A stretch of 64,000 nucleotides of DNA, from positions 124,001-188,000 of the forward strand of contig NZ_RBAH01000014.1 in assembly GCF_003626695.1 (NCBI RefSeq), written 5' to 3'. A program made the translations under genes and the position numbers. Below the pieces are notes generated by a model. That model was not told the origin of the DNA. It ran no database searches and saw only the letters and a list, made by a program, of their open reading frames with translations. Of the stretch, positions 23,707 to 31,827 are shown in pieces. Positions within the stretch are counted from its first letter, which is position 1. Each line of letters begins with the position of its first letter. The stretch comes from Paenibacillus ginsengarvi (lineage in GTDB: Bacteria; Bacillota; Bacilli; Paenibacillales; NBRC-103111).

Positions 23707-24501
23707 CTACTCGCGCGACAAAACGGGGAACAGCCGGCCGCTAATCGGCTTATCCTGCGTAAGCTTCTCTTTCGTCGTCAAGAGATGATTTTTGCCGTTA
23801 AACGTCGTTCCGTCCGGCATATAGATGATCGCGAGCACCCGGCGCGGCTTATCCGTCTTGTTCGAGTGCGCATAATGGAACGTCAGCCCGTCGTGGAACG
23901 TGCAGCTTCCGGCCTTCATGCGGACGATGACCGGCTGGGTCGCGGCGATTTCGGGATCTTCGACGTAATCGTTAATATTTTGCGGATCGAGGAAATTGAT
24001 GCCTTTGAGCTTGCCGGCCTTAAACGAGCCGGGCACGAACATCATGCAGCCGTTATTTTCGTCTACATCGTCGAGCGTAATCCAGATGGATAGCGCTCCT
24101 TTTTCGTTCATCGGCCAATAGGGCATATCCTGATGCCACGGGGTCGGCTTGGAATCTCCGGGCATCTTGAACAACGCGTGGTCGTGGAACAAACGGATCG
24201 CCGAAGCGCCCGTGAGCCGCCGGGCCAGCTCCGCAAACCGCGGATGCAGCACGTATTTGGCCATTCCTCCGTGATCGCGCCATGTGTTCACTTTCTGGTT
24301 GAGCACGCGGTAGTACGACCCGCCCTGTTTATCCGTCGCGAACGAGTTGCCGTCCTCATCGGTCATCGCCTCATCCAAATATTCGCGCAGCTCCGCCAGT
24401 TCCTCCGGTGTCAACACGTTGTCGATCTGAACGAAACCGTTTTCCCGGTAAAATTGGATTTGCTGCTCCGACAGCAGCTCATGCGTCGTTTCCGTAGTCA
24501 T
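23707..24501 (-). CDS. Phytanoyl-CoA dioxygenase (PhyH) family Fe(II)/2-oxoglutarate oxygenase
   Basis: The 264-residue protein has the iron-binding facial triad: His123 and Asp125 (PWHQDMPYW) and His209 (LTFHYAHSN), with an Arg for 2-oxoglutarate in DKPRRVL. PhyH enzymes hydroxylate small organic substrates; in Paenibacillus many occur beside AraC regulators in sugar or secondary-metabolite regions. The ribosome site AAGGGGGAC (24508-24516) is unusually G-rich and partly complementary to the candidate small RNA encoded just upstream. Substrate unknown. Confidence 0.87.
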   Translation of the reverse strand: MTTETTHELLSEQQIQFYRENGFVQIDNVLTPEELAELREYLDEAMTDEDGNSFATDKQGGSYYRVLNQKVNTWRDHGGMAKYVLHPRFAELARRLTGASAIRLFHDHALFKMPGDSKPTPWHQDMPYWPMNEKGALSIWITLDDVDENNGCMMFVPGSFKAGKLKGINFLDPQNINDYVEDPEIAATQPVIVRMKAGSCTFHDGLTFHYAHSNKTDKPRRVLAIIYMPDGTTFNGKNHLLTTKEKLTQDKPISGRLFPVLSRE

Positions 24502-24625
24502 GTAAAGGTCCCCCTTGGCAAAGTGAACTGTTCCTTTGCTTGTTATTGTACGGGAGCTTCCCTCCTGCGCACTTGGGTAATCTCACACGATTTTAAGGGT
24601 GATCCGCCAATCCGGGCACCGGCAC

Positions 24626-24692
24626 AAAAAAAGGGACCCGCTAGGCAACGGGCCGCGGGTCTTCAACATTTATATATTCAAAAAGGGGGTCG
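24626..24692 (-). ncRNA. Candidate small RNA, copy B
   Basis: This copy has the same layout as copy A: TATAAT on the minus strand at 24699-24704, the identical C-rich start, an AU-rich middle, and a GACCCGC/GCGGGTC terminator with seven T. The predicted length is about 67 bases. It lies in a 307-bp gap between the SDR gene and the PhyH gene, both on the same strand. Upstream sequence to about 24770 is also similar to copy A (AATTTGTAA, ATCTTC and TTAATGAA blocks), so the unit duplicated with its promoter. Confidence 0.55.
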
Positions 24693-24808
24693 ACTTTTAT
24701 TATAGGCGCGTTTCATTAAGCGAAGATGAAAACTATATTTCATTTGTGTTACAAATTTTGTCCGTATAGCAGAAACAGCCCCAGCCCTGCAATCCGGCTC
24801 GCTACCAA

Positions 24809-25615
24809 CTACCAGATGCTCCAGCCCCCGTCCAAGACGAGATTGTGTCCGGTGACGTACTTCGACGCAGCCGAGGCTAGAAAGACGATCGCGCCTTTAA
24901 TATCCGTATCGTCGGCCATCCGGCTAAGCGGCGTGCGCTCCGTATAGCCGCGCACGAACGGCTCGGCGCGAATTTCGCGGTCGGTGCCGACCGGATTGTA
25001 GCCGCCCGGGCTTATACTATTGACGCGTATGCCAAGCTTGCCGTAGTACCCCGCCATCCATTTGGTCATGCCGATCATGCCCCATTTGGCGTACGTATAT
25101 TCGATGCCGCTCGTCATGCCGGTGTCGCCGTATACGGGAAAATGGGGACCCTGGACGCCCTGGATCGAGGCGATGTTGATGATGTTGCCTCCGCCCCGCT
25201 CCCGCATAGGCTTTACCGTCTCCCGGCATAGGAGCATCAGCCCGAGACCGTTCACCTGCTGGGCGGCCGCCCAGCCTTCGGCGGTCGTCTGCTCGAGATC
25301 GGCGAGCCCTGTGCGCGACACCGAATTGTTGACGAGTATTTCGATGCCGCCGTATTCGCTGCAGGTCTCTTCAACGAATGCCACGACGCTCCGCTCGTCG
25401 GCCAGATCGAGCTGCATGCCGTACGCCGCGTACCCGCTGCGCCGGAGCGCCTCCGCTTTCTCCTCGCAGCTTTCCCGGTTCCGCGATGCGAGCAGCACCG
25501 TCGCCCCCGCTTCGCACAGCGCTTCGGATATCGAGGCGCCGTACAAGCCGGAGCCCCCGGTTACGACAGCCACTTTGCCGTCTAATCTGAACATGTCCAG
25601 CACACTTGGATTCAT
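24809..25615 (-). CDS. SDR-family oxidoreductase, last gene of catabolic operon
   Basis: The 268-residue short-chain dehydrogenase has VVTGGSGLYGASISEAL for cofactor binding, ILVNNSVSRTG, the catalytic serine in NIASIQGV, and YTYAKWG as YxxxK. It ends with the usual YVTGHNLVLDGGWSIW. The block between Ser and Tyr is longer than in most SDRs (PHFPVYGDTGMTSGIE), which may shape the substrate pocket. AGGAGG before 25615 sets the start. It lies 34 bp after the aspartoacylase-like gene, so it is probably the fifth operon gene. It may oxidise a hydroxy acid or sugar acid; not proven. Confidence 0.86.
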   Translation of the reverse strand: MNPSVLDMFRLDGKVAVVTGGSGLYGASISEALCEAGATVLLASRNRESCEEKAEALRRSGYAAYGMQLDLADERSVVAFVEETCSEYGGIEILVNNSVSRTGLADLEQTTAEGWAAAQQVNGLGLMLLCRETVKPMRERGGGNIINIASIQGVQGPHFPVYGDTGMTSGIEYTYAKWGMIGMTKWMAGYYGKLGIRVNSISPGGYNPVGTDREIRAEPFVRGYTERTPLSRMADDTDIKGAIVFLASAASKYVTGHNLVLDGGWSIW

Positions 25616-25649
25616 AGGCGCTTCCTCCTGTTCTGCGTTTCTGATCTCG

Positions 25650-26735
25650 TCATCGGTCAGCCTCTTCAGCATCTACGGGTGCTGCTGGCCGAGTCGGGGC
25701 GATGAGAAACAGCGGCTCCCCTTGCCGCACCGTAGGCGCGCCCGGCAGCATGACGACGATTCCGTCGCGGGAAGCGACTACGCACTCCAGCTCTGTCCCG
25801 TCGAAGCCGCAGATCGAGCCGATCCGCTCGCCGGCGCGAATCTCCGCCCCCAGCACCGTCTCGGGCAAGAAAAAGCCGCTCGCCCCGGCCGTCTCCGATC
25901 CGTCAAAGTTGCCGTCCCCGTAAATACGCCGTGCGGGCGCAGGGGAAAGGTCCGCTCGCGAAGCCGCCATCTGTTCCGGGACCTCGGAAAGCATTCCGAG
26001 ATGCCGCATCAGCCGGAGCGCCCCGTGGTAGATCAGCTCCGCATCTTCGCGGCGGATTCGCTTGCCGCCGTACGCCTCGGTATACAGCCACGGCACGCCA
26101 AGCGCCAGCGCCGATGAAACGGTGCGCCCGAGGGCGACCGTCTCGTGCGCCCACAGCAGCTCCGCGCCGAACGCCTCCGCCGCCGCCCGGCTCTTTCTGC
26201 CGATCTCCGTCTCCTCGTTATGGTAATAACCGACCAGCGTCGAAACGGCATAATGCGTTCCGCCGCTGTGCAGATCGAGCAAAAAGTCGGCCTGCGCCAG
26301 CAGACGGTGATGCAGCTGCCAGGCGATCCGCTCCGTCGGACGGCCCCTCCGGTCTCCCGGGAAGACGCGGGCCATATTGAGGCCGTCCTCCGGCGAAGTC
26401 CTCGTCCCTCCGCGGTAAGAGAGCGGGTTGGCTACGGGTGCGAGGACTAGCGTTCCGGCCACCTGCTCCGGCTGGATGCCTCGGTACAGCCGCAATATCG
26501 TCTCCATACCCTCGTATTCGTCGCCGTGGACGCCGGCCAGCACAAGCAGGGTAGGACCCTCGGCCGCTCCGGCGATTTGCAGCACCGGCAGCGGAATATC
26601 CCGCGATTCGCCTTCCCTTTCGCCTCCATCTTCGACTGAGTCGATTCCAGTGCCGATCAGCAGCTCGAAGCTTGTCTTCGTTCCCCTCGCTGCTGCCGAT
26701 ATGTCATAGTCGTCTATCCTCATCCGAACTGTCAC
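25650..26735 (-). CDS. Succinylglutamate desuccinylase/aspartoacylase-like deacylase
   Basis: The 361-residue protein belongs to the M14-like AstE/AspA group. The zinc ligands are in AGVHGDEYEGMET (His and Glu) and LLDLHSGG (His). GLNMARVFPG holds the substrate-binding arginine, and a C-terminal beta domain (GASGFFLPETVLGAEI, then GIVVMLPG) matches the family. Members remove an acyl group from an N-acyl amino acid; relatives such as DoeB act on N-acetyl-diaminobutyrate. A GTG at 26735 with AAGGAGAG seven bases upstream is the start. Confidence 0.86.
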   Translation of the reverse strand: MTVRMRIDDYDISAAARGTKTSFELLIGTGIDSVEDGGEREGESRDIPLPVLQIAGAAEGPTLLVLAGVHGDEYEGMETILRLYRGIQPEQVAGTLVLAPVANPLSYRGGTRTSPEDGLNMARVFPGDRRGRPTERIAWQLHHRLLAQADFLLDLHSGGTHYAVSTLVGYYHNEETEIGRKSRAAAEAFGAELLWAHETVALGRTVSSALALGVPWLYTEAYGGKRIRREDAELIYHGALRLMRHLGMLSEVPEQMAASRADLSPAPARRIYGDGNFDGSETAGASGFFLPETVLGAEIRAGERIGSICGFDGTELECVVASRDGIVVMLPGAPTVRQGEPLFLIAPTRPAAPVDAEEADR

Positions 26736-26756
26736 CCGCTTCTCTCCTTCCTTTTC

Positions 26757-27491
26757 TCACACGATACTGAGCGGCGGCTCTCCCAGCCTAAAACGCCGGT
26801 CGGCTGCCTCGATCACCCGCCAGCCACCGGAGGTCAGCGCCGTCCCGTGACCCGGGAACAACTGGCGGACGTCCAGCCGGGCAAGCGATGCGATCGTCCC
26901 GCGATACTGGTCGATCGAGAAGTCCGGCGTCGCTATAACCGCGAGCCTGCCTTCGGCGAAGACGGCGTCCGCCGAGAACAGCGCCTTCAGCTCGGGACAA
27001 TAGTAGGTCACCATGTCGAAGCTGTGTCCGGGAGCGGCGACGGCCGTAAGCGTCAAATCGCCGAAGCGGAGCGTCTCGCCCGCACTGACAATCCGGTCCG
27101 CCGGGCATGGAGCGAGACGGTACCAGGGCGGATACGTACCGCTTGCCCGCGCCGCCGCAAGCGACGTGCCGATCTCGTCGCCCGCTCCTACCATCTTCGC
27201 CGTTGCCTGCGCCGCAACGACCTCCACGCCGAACCGCTCCTTCCAGATCGCCGCTCCTCCCGAATGATCGGCGTGGGCATGGGTGAGCAGCAGCGTTCGG
27301 ATGTTATCGTGCGGCAAGCCGTCCTCGTCCAGCCGGGCGAACAGCCGCTCCGGCTCGATGCCGGACCCGGCATCGACGATGACGGTGTGCTCTCCGGCGC
27401 AAAGCGCATACACATTGCAATCGTAATCGCTGCTGATGCCGTAGCCGAGTCCGCCTCCCCCAATCACATGAACGCGTTCCGTCAGCTTCAT
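26757..27491 (-). CDS. Metallo-beta-lactamase-fold hydrolase
   Basis: The 244-residue protein has the metal-binding HxHxDH motif at residues 71-76 (LTHAHADHSGG), VAAPGHSFD with the third histidine, the bridging Asp in FSADAVF, and LFPGHGTAL. This is the glyoxalase II/lactonase-like branch of the fold; it could open a lactone or hydrolyse a thioester made by neighbouring enzymes. Its start overlaps the stop of the Gfo/Idh/MocA gene by 4 bp (ATGA), showing tight coupling. Confidence 0.87.
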   Translation of the reverse strand: MKLTERVHVIGGGGLGYGISSDYDCNVYALCAGEHTVIVDAGSGIEPERLFARLDEDGLPHDNIRTLLLTHAHADHSGGAAIWKERFGVEVVAAQATAKMVGAGDEIGTSLAAARASGTYPPWYRLAPCPADRIVSAGETLRFGDLTLTAVAAPGHSFDMVTYYCPELKALFSADAVFAEGRLAVIATPDFSIDQYRGTIASLARLDVRQLFPGHGTALTSGGWRVIEAADRRFRLGEPPLSIV

Positions 27492-28501
27492 CCCGGCGTT
27501 ATCTCCTTCGGCTCCAGCTTGACCGCGCGCCCGAGCAAGGCCGATTCGCGCACGGCAGCGGCAACGCGCACCGCTCTCCAGGCATCAGCCGGGCGAAGAA
27601 TGGCGGAAGGCCGTCCATCGCGAACGCAATCGGCAAAATGCGCCAGCTCGTCGGCCAGGGGCCCTCCGGTTTTGCCATGGACCTGATAGCCCCCCAGCAG
27701 CGCCAACCGCTCGGTCGCCGCGCCGCCGATGAACTCCATGCCTCGCTCGGGATCGCGGACGATCAGACTGCCGGCATCGCCCGTTATTTCCGTGCGCACA
27801 TCCGCGAAGGCGGCGGCTCCGTCCGGCAGTAGCCAGTTATTTTCCAATATGCCGACGGCGCCGCGCGAAAATTTCAGCATCGCCCATATCAAATCTTCCG
27901 TTTCGTGCCCGGACGCGGAACGAATCGCCGTTACTTCGGTCACATCGTCCTCCAGCAGCCAATGCATCATGTCGATATCATGAATGCCAAGTATAAAGAC
28001 CGGAGAAATACGGTTGTAAATAGGGAAAAAGCGTTTGCCGTTGTTGCGTTTCGCATAAATCGAGCGAACCGCGCCGGCATCGCCCCGGGCAATCCTTTCC
28101 TTCGTCTCCGCATAACGCGGGTCGAAACGAAGCACATGGCCAGTCATTAACATACGGCCGCGCTCGGCAGCCGTCCGGACTAACCGCTCCGCCTCGCTAG
28201 GGTCGGCGGCGAGCGGCTTCTCCACGAACACGTGCAGCCCGGCTTCAAGGGAATAACGGACAGGCTCTTCGTGGGCATGCTCGGGCGTCAGCACATCGAT
28301 CGCGTCCAGCCGTTCCTCGTCAATCATACGTTTCCAGTCGGTATACGGCTTCGCATCCGGAAACAGCGGCATAAACGCCGCAAGCGCCTCCGGGCTGCGG
28401 TCGCATATCGCGACGACCTCGACATCCCGCACCTGCGGCCATATCCGGGCATGCGCGGCCGCGAACCGGCCAAGTCCGACAATCGCCAGGCGAATCTTCA
28501 T
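27488..28501 (-). CDS. Gfo/Idh/MocA-family oxidoreductase
   Basis: The 337-residue protein starts with a Rossmann fold (AIVGLGRFAAAHARIW) and has the catalytic EKP motif (HVFVEKPLAAD, near residue 95), then the C-terminal alpha/beta domain with GIHDIDMMHWLLED holding the usual Asp/His pair. These enzymes oxidise or reduce sugars, inositols or amino acid derivatives with NAD(P). It lies 3 bp after the threonine-synthase-like gene and overlaps the next gene by 4 bp. Confidence 0.88.
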   Translation of the reverse strand: MKIRLAIVGLGRFAAAHARIWPQVRDVEVVAICDRSPEALAAFMPLFPDAKPYTDWKRMIDEERLDAIDVLTPEHAHEEPVRYSLEAGLHVFVEKPLAADPSEAERLVRTAAERGRMLMTGHVLRFDPRYAETKERIARGDAGAVRSIYAKRNNGKRFFPIYNRISPVFILGIHDIDMMHWLLEDDVTEVTAIRSASGHETEDLIWAMLKFSRGAVGILENNWLLPDGAAAFADVRTEITGDAGSLIVRDPERGMEFIGGAATERLALLGGYQVHGKTGGPLADELAHFADCVRDGRPSAILRPADAWRAVRVAAAVRESALLGRAVKLEPKEITPG

Positions 28502-28504
28502 CTC

Positions 28505-29737
28505 CTAATCGCCCCGCTTTCCCGGGTTCAATCCTAGATCCAGCTGTTCCGCATCGAGCAGCGGCACGTCGACATGCGATACCATCTCAAGAAGCCGCTT
28601 GCCATCCTTGAAGCCGACTCCGCTGACGATGCAGACGACCCGCTGCGAGCCGAAACCGCCCCGCTCCTTGACGTCCCGGATCAGCCCGGCCAGCGCGGCC
28701 GCGGCGGCAGGCTCGCAAAAGATGCCTTCCTCCTCGGCGAGCAGCCGCTGCGCCTCCCAAATATCCCCATCCGTTACGGCCACAGCCGCCCCATCTCCGC
28801 TTGCCATAATATCGAGAGCGAGTGCGCCGTCGGGCGGATTGGGCACTTGCAGGCCGGATATTTGCGAGACGGAGGCGCCGGGAGCGGGAACGCGCGCTCC
28901 GGCTTCGTACGCCCGCACGATATTGGAGCAGCCTTCCGGCTGGACGGCGACCATAAACGGCCTTTGCGCAATCGCTCCGAGCTCGCCGAGCTCCCGGAAG
29001 CCTTTCCATATGCCGACATACAAGCCCGCGCCTCCCGCCGGCACATAAACCGCCGTTGGCGGCGCCTCAAGCTGCTCGGCGAGCTCGAACGATATCGTTT
29101 TGACCCCTTCCATCGCGTAAGGGTTGTAGCGGAAGGCGGTAATCGTCGATTCCCAGCCGTTGCTCCGCACCAAATCCAGAACGGCGGCGAATACGCGGTC
29201 GCCGACATCCGCATACGTGCCGAACCCCTTCACCTTCCGCACGAGCGCTCCATAGGCGAGCACCTGAGCCAGCTTCGCTTCCGCCATATGTTCCAGTACG
29301 AACAGATGGTACGTCATTCCCGCCCGGGCGGCATAAGCGGCATAGGCGGCCCCTGCGTTGCCGGAGGTCGTACCTACGCAGGCTTCGCGCCCATTGGCAA
29401 GCGCCCACGAAATCCCTACGGCTGCGATCCGGTCCTTGTACGAGCCGGTCGGATTGCCTCCCTCCAGCTTGAAGTATAACTCGCCGACGTTCAGCCTTTT
29501 CGCCAGCTTCCGGCTCGGCACCAGGGGCGTACTACCTTCCCCTAAATAAAGCCGGCATCCTTCGGGAACTTCCGGCAGCAGCCGACGATATTTCCACAAA
29601 CCCGGCAGCGCGTCATTTTTTAAGACTGCCCCGCGTTCAAGATCGTAGTGGAGCAATACTGTTCCGCGGCAATCGGGACACTCGTAAGATTTCGTATCCG
29701 CTGCCGGTTTGCCGCATGTCCAGCAATAAGCGATCAT
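28505..29737 (-). CDS. PLP-dependent threonine-synthase-like enzyme
   Basis: The 410-residue fold-type II PLP enzyme has an N-terminal zinc ribbon (CWTCG and CPDC, Cys5/8/20/23), the PLP lysine Lys101 (GNPTGSYKDR), a phosphate-binding TTSGNAGAAY and a late serine block (CIVSGVGFKDG). Threonine synthases act on phosphohomoserine, but location in a regulated catabolic operon rather than with hom/thrB suggests a related lyase, dehydratase or synthase with another substrate. It is the first gene of the operon; a FadR-type palindrome (29768-29780) overlaps its promoter. Confidence 0.84.
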   Translation of the reverse strand: MIAYCWTCGKPAADTKSYECPDCRGTVLLHYDLERGAVLKNDALPGLWKYRRLLPEVPEGCRLYLGEGSTPLVPSRKLAKRLNVGELYFKLEGGNPTGSYKDRIAAVGISWALANGREACVGTTSGNAGAAYAAYAARAGMTYHLFVLEHMAEAKLAQVLAYGALVRKVKGFGTYADVGDRVFAAVLDLVRSNGWESTITAFRYNPYAMEGVKTISFELAEQLEAPPTAVYVPAGGAGLYVGIWKGFRELGELGAIAQRPFMVAVQPEGCSNIVRAYEAGARVPAPGASVSQISGLQVPNPPDGALALDIMASGDGAAVAVTDGDIWEAQRLLAEEEGIFCEPAAAAALAGLIRDVKERGGFGSQRVVCIVSGVGFKDGKRLLEMVSHVDVPLLDAEQLDLGLNPGKRGD

Positions 29738-29767
29738 GGCAATTCACACCCCTAATATATTTGTATG

Positions 29768-29780
29768 ATGGTATGACCAT
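29768..29780. promoter_or_regulatory. FadR/GntR-type operator 1 (ATGGTATGACCAT)
   Basis: A 13-bp near-perfect palindrome 31 bp upstream of the catabolic operon start. It shares TGGTnnGACCA with two sites in the regulators' intergenic region. Confidence 0.72.
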
Positions 29781-29904
29781 TCGAAGATAACAGCACGGGC
29801 GACAGTCATCCCCCTGGAACTGCTTTCTGAAGGAATGCAGCGTGGAATTGCAGGCAAAGCCCCTCATCTGCGGGACTTTGCTTGCCGCCTTTCGCCCGGC
29901 GCTC

Positions 29905-30588
29905 CTATTTTTCCATAATCCACTTGAGTGGCGGCAGCAAATGGTTTTCCATTTCCCGCTTCGCTTCGGCCGTTTTTTTGTCGCGAATGTACCGGATGAT
30001 GTTATTGTGCTCGAGCCAGGACTGCTGCGTGCCTTCGCCGTCGCCAAAATGCTTTTCGCGGACGCCGGTAAAAAAATCGGTCAGCACCTCGCTGAGCTCG
30101 AAATACGTCTTGTTGCCGGTTGCGCGAAACAACGCCCGATGAAACTGCAAATCTTCATCGATCGGCAGCCGCTTCTGCCCGATGGCCGCCTCCATCTGGC
30201 GGTTCCAATACACCATCTGTTCGATCGCTTCCGCGTCCGCTCGCTCGATCGCCATCTCCACGGCACCCAGCTCCAGCACCCGGCGCGTCTCCCACAGCTC
30301 CTTCATGCTGCGTTCGTCCTGCATCCAGCGGAACGATACCTGATCAAGTACCGGCTTCAGCGATAATCCGTCGACATAGATGCCGTCGCCGGTTTTGATC
30401 TTGAGCAGGCCGACCGTTTCCAACGATTTCAGCGCCTCGCGCACGACAGTCCGGCTGACGCCGAGCGAATCGATGAGCTGCTTCTCGGAAGGAAGCTTGT
30501 CGCCCGCCTTCAGCTTGTTCTCGATAATATAGGTTCTGATCCGGTCGCTGACGACCTGGGACAAATTCACCTTTTCCGGGATATCCAT
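29905..30588 (-). CDS. FadR-family (GntR, FCD domain) transcriptional regulator 1
   Basis: The 227-residue protein has an N-terminal GntR winged helix (IIENKLKAGDKLPSEKQLIDS, LGVSRTVVREALKSLETVGL) and a helical FCD ligand domain with metal-binding Asp/His pattern (EDLQFHRALFRATGN, WLEHNNIIRYI). FCD proteins usually repress catabolic operons until an acid metabolite binds. It lies directly behind the five-gene operon on the same strand, with its own promoter region and operator at 30715-30727. AAGGAGGGG precedes the start. A long hairpin (29846-29886) follows it but lacks a T-run. Confidence 0.9.
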   Translation of the reverse strand: MDIPEKVNLSQVVSDRIRTYIIENKLKAGDKLPSEKQLIDSLGVSRTVVREALKSLETVGLLKIKTGDGIYVDGLSLKPVLDQVSFRWMQDERSMKELWETRRVLELGAVEMAIERADAEAIEQMVYWNRQMEAAIGQKRLPIDEDLQFHRALFRATGNKTYFELSEVLTDFFTGVREKHFGDGEGTQQSWLEHNNIIRYIRDKKTAEAKREMENHLLPPLKWIMEK

Positions 30589-30714
30589 CCGGCTTCCCCT
30601 CCTTCTCCGTCTGCCGTCTGTCTGTTAGCGCGTCGGACCGTCATCCCAAATCTTAGGCTGTGTCCACCCGTAAATCATGTCGCAGCCCGGCGGCTTTCAT
30701 TCCTGCCCCGCCAA

Positions 30715-30727
30715 ATGGTAGGACCAT
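30715..30727. promoter_or_regulatory. FadR/GntR-type operator 2 (ATGGTAGGACCAT)
   Basis: A 13-bp palindrome of the TGGTnnGACCA type, 127 bp upstream of regulator 1 in the 363-bp gap between the two divergent regulators. Confidence 0.72.
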
Positions 30728-30874
30728 TATACATTCATATGCTACTACTATAGTCCCTTTTCTGTCCGTCAGTCAATGTATTTTTGCGGCCCCGTCATCT
30801 TTCTGCAAAGGGGCTGTCTCACGGTTAGATGCAAGAAGCCGAGTCTGCTTTTTTGGAAAAACGCTGGACTAACG

Positions 30875-30903
30875 TTGACATAACATTCCAAACCCTATAC
30901 GAT
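30875..30903 (+). promoter_or_regulatory. Sigma-A promoter of regulator 2
   Basis: TTGACA at 30875-30880, a 17-bp spacer and TACGAT at 30898-30903. Operator 3 starts about 17 bp downstream of the -10. Confidence 0.7.
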
Positions 30904-30919
30904 TACGTTGACCGCAATG

Positions 30920-30930
30920 TGGTCTGACCA
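30920..30930. promoter_or_regulatory. FadR/GntR-type operator 3 (TGGTCTGACCA)
   Basis: A perfect 11-bp palindrome with one central base. It lies just downstream of the predicted transcript start of regulator 2, a typical position for repression. Confidence 0.75.
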
Positions 30931-30951
30931 TTCAAAAGAGGTGTGCAACCG

Positions 30952-31611
30952 ATGAAGCCGATCGAAAAAGCGGAGCGATATACGTTAAGCAAGCTGGTCG
31001 TTCAAAATTTGAAGCAATATATGATCGAAAATCGCATGTCCGCCGGCAGCAAGCTTCCCGCCGAGCGGGAGCTGGCGCAAGTGATGAAGGTGAGCAGAGC
31101 CATTCTGCGCGAGGCGCTGCGCTCGCTGGAAAGCGCCGGCATTCTGGAAATTCGTCATGGCGAAGGCGCGTTTGTAGCCGCCAACAGCCTGAATCCGCTG
31201 CTTGAGCAGCTGTCGTTTGCGGCGAGTTTGTCCGGCGAGACGAGCCGGGATATGCTGGAGCTCCGCTACCTGCTCGAGGCGGCGGCTATTGATGAAGCGC
31301 TCCGGCGGGGAGCGAGGCTGCCGCTTGCCGAGCTGGACGAGTTGTCCGCAGCGGCGAAGGACGAGACAAACCCGGAGCGGGCCGTCGAAGCGGACGTGCA
31401 GCTTCATCTCGCGGTAGTCAGTTCGCTGCACAACGAGTCGCTTCTGAACATCGCGGAGCTGTTTATCCGTCAGGCGGCGGATCGCGGCACGCTTGCCGAA
31501 TACGGCCGAATCGCAGCCGAGCATGAGCGGTATATGGACGCGCTGCGCGGCTCCGATGCCGAAGCGGCGAAGTCGGCGCTGCGCGAGCATTTGGGCACTG
31601 CTGGCGGCTAA
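30952..31611 (+). CDS. FadR-family (GntR, FCD domain) transcriptional regulator 2
   Basis: The 219-residue protein has the GntR winged helix (MSAGSKLPAERELAQVMKV, SRAILREALRSLESAG) and a shorter FCD domain (DVQLHLAVVSSLHNESLL, AAEHERYMDAL). It is clearly related to regulator 1, so the two may recognise the same operator type. AGAGGTG nine bases before the ATG at 30952 is preferred to the in-frame GTG at 30943. A sigma-A promoter and operator lie directly upstream, pointing to autoregulation. Its target may be the catabolic operon or a locus elsewhere. Confidence 0.88.
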   Translation: MKPIEKAERYTLSKLVVQNLKQYMIENRMSAGSKLPAERELAQVMKVSRAILREALRSLESAGILEIRHGEGAFVAANSLNPLLEQLSFAASLSGETSRDMLELRYLLEAAAIDEALRRGARLPLAELDELSAAAKDETNPERAVEADVQLHLAVVSSLHNESLLNIAELFIRQAADRGTLAEYGRIAAEHERYMDALRGSDAEAAKSALREHLGTAGG

Positions 31612-31827
31612 CGGTACGGTTTCCATAGCCGTACCCGCTTGTTTTGTTCCCTTGCGCGAAGATGTCCGCGCATTACGAAGCTAGCCCGAATCCGGCCAAT
31701 CCTTTCGCCTGCGATAAACATCTTCTTCGTCTTCATCCGCATTTTTCACCTGAATATGTGTCAATGGGCTTTCGCATACATACATTGAACATAGGCATTC
31801 ACGATGAAGCGAAAGGATGTTTGATGT

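Noticed and set aside
24726..24947. Small protein MKTIFHLCYK on the plus strand
   Set aside because: No spaced ribosome site; it runs antisense into the SDR gene, and its similarity to copy A is explained by the duplicated RNA promoter.
29846..29886. Long hairpin after regulator 1 as a terminator
   Set aside because: The stem is good (GCAAAG...CTTTGC) but neither strand has a T-run directly after it, so it is only mentioned with the gene.
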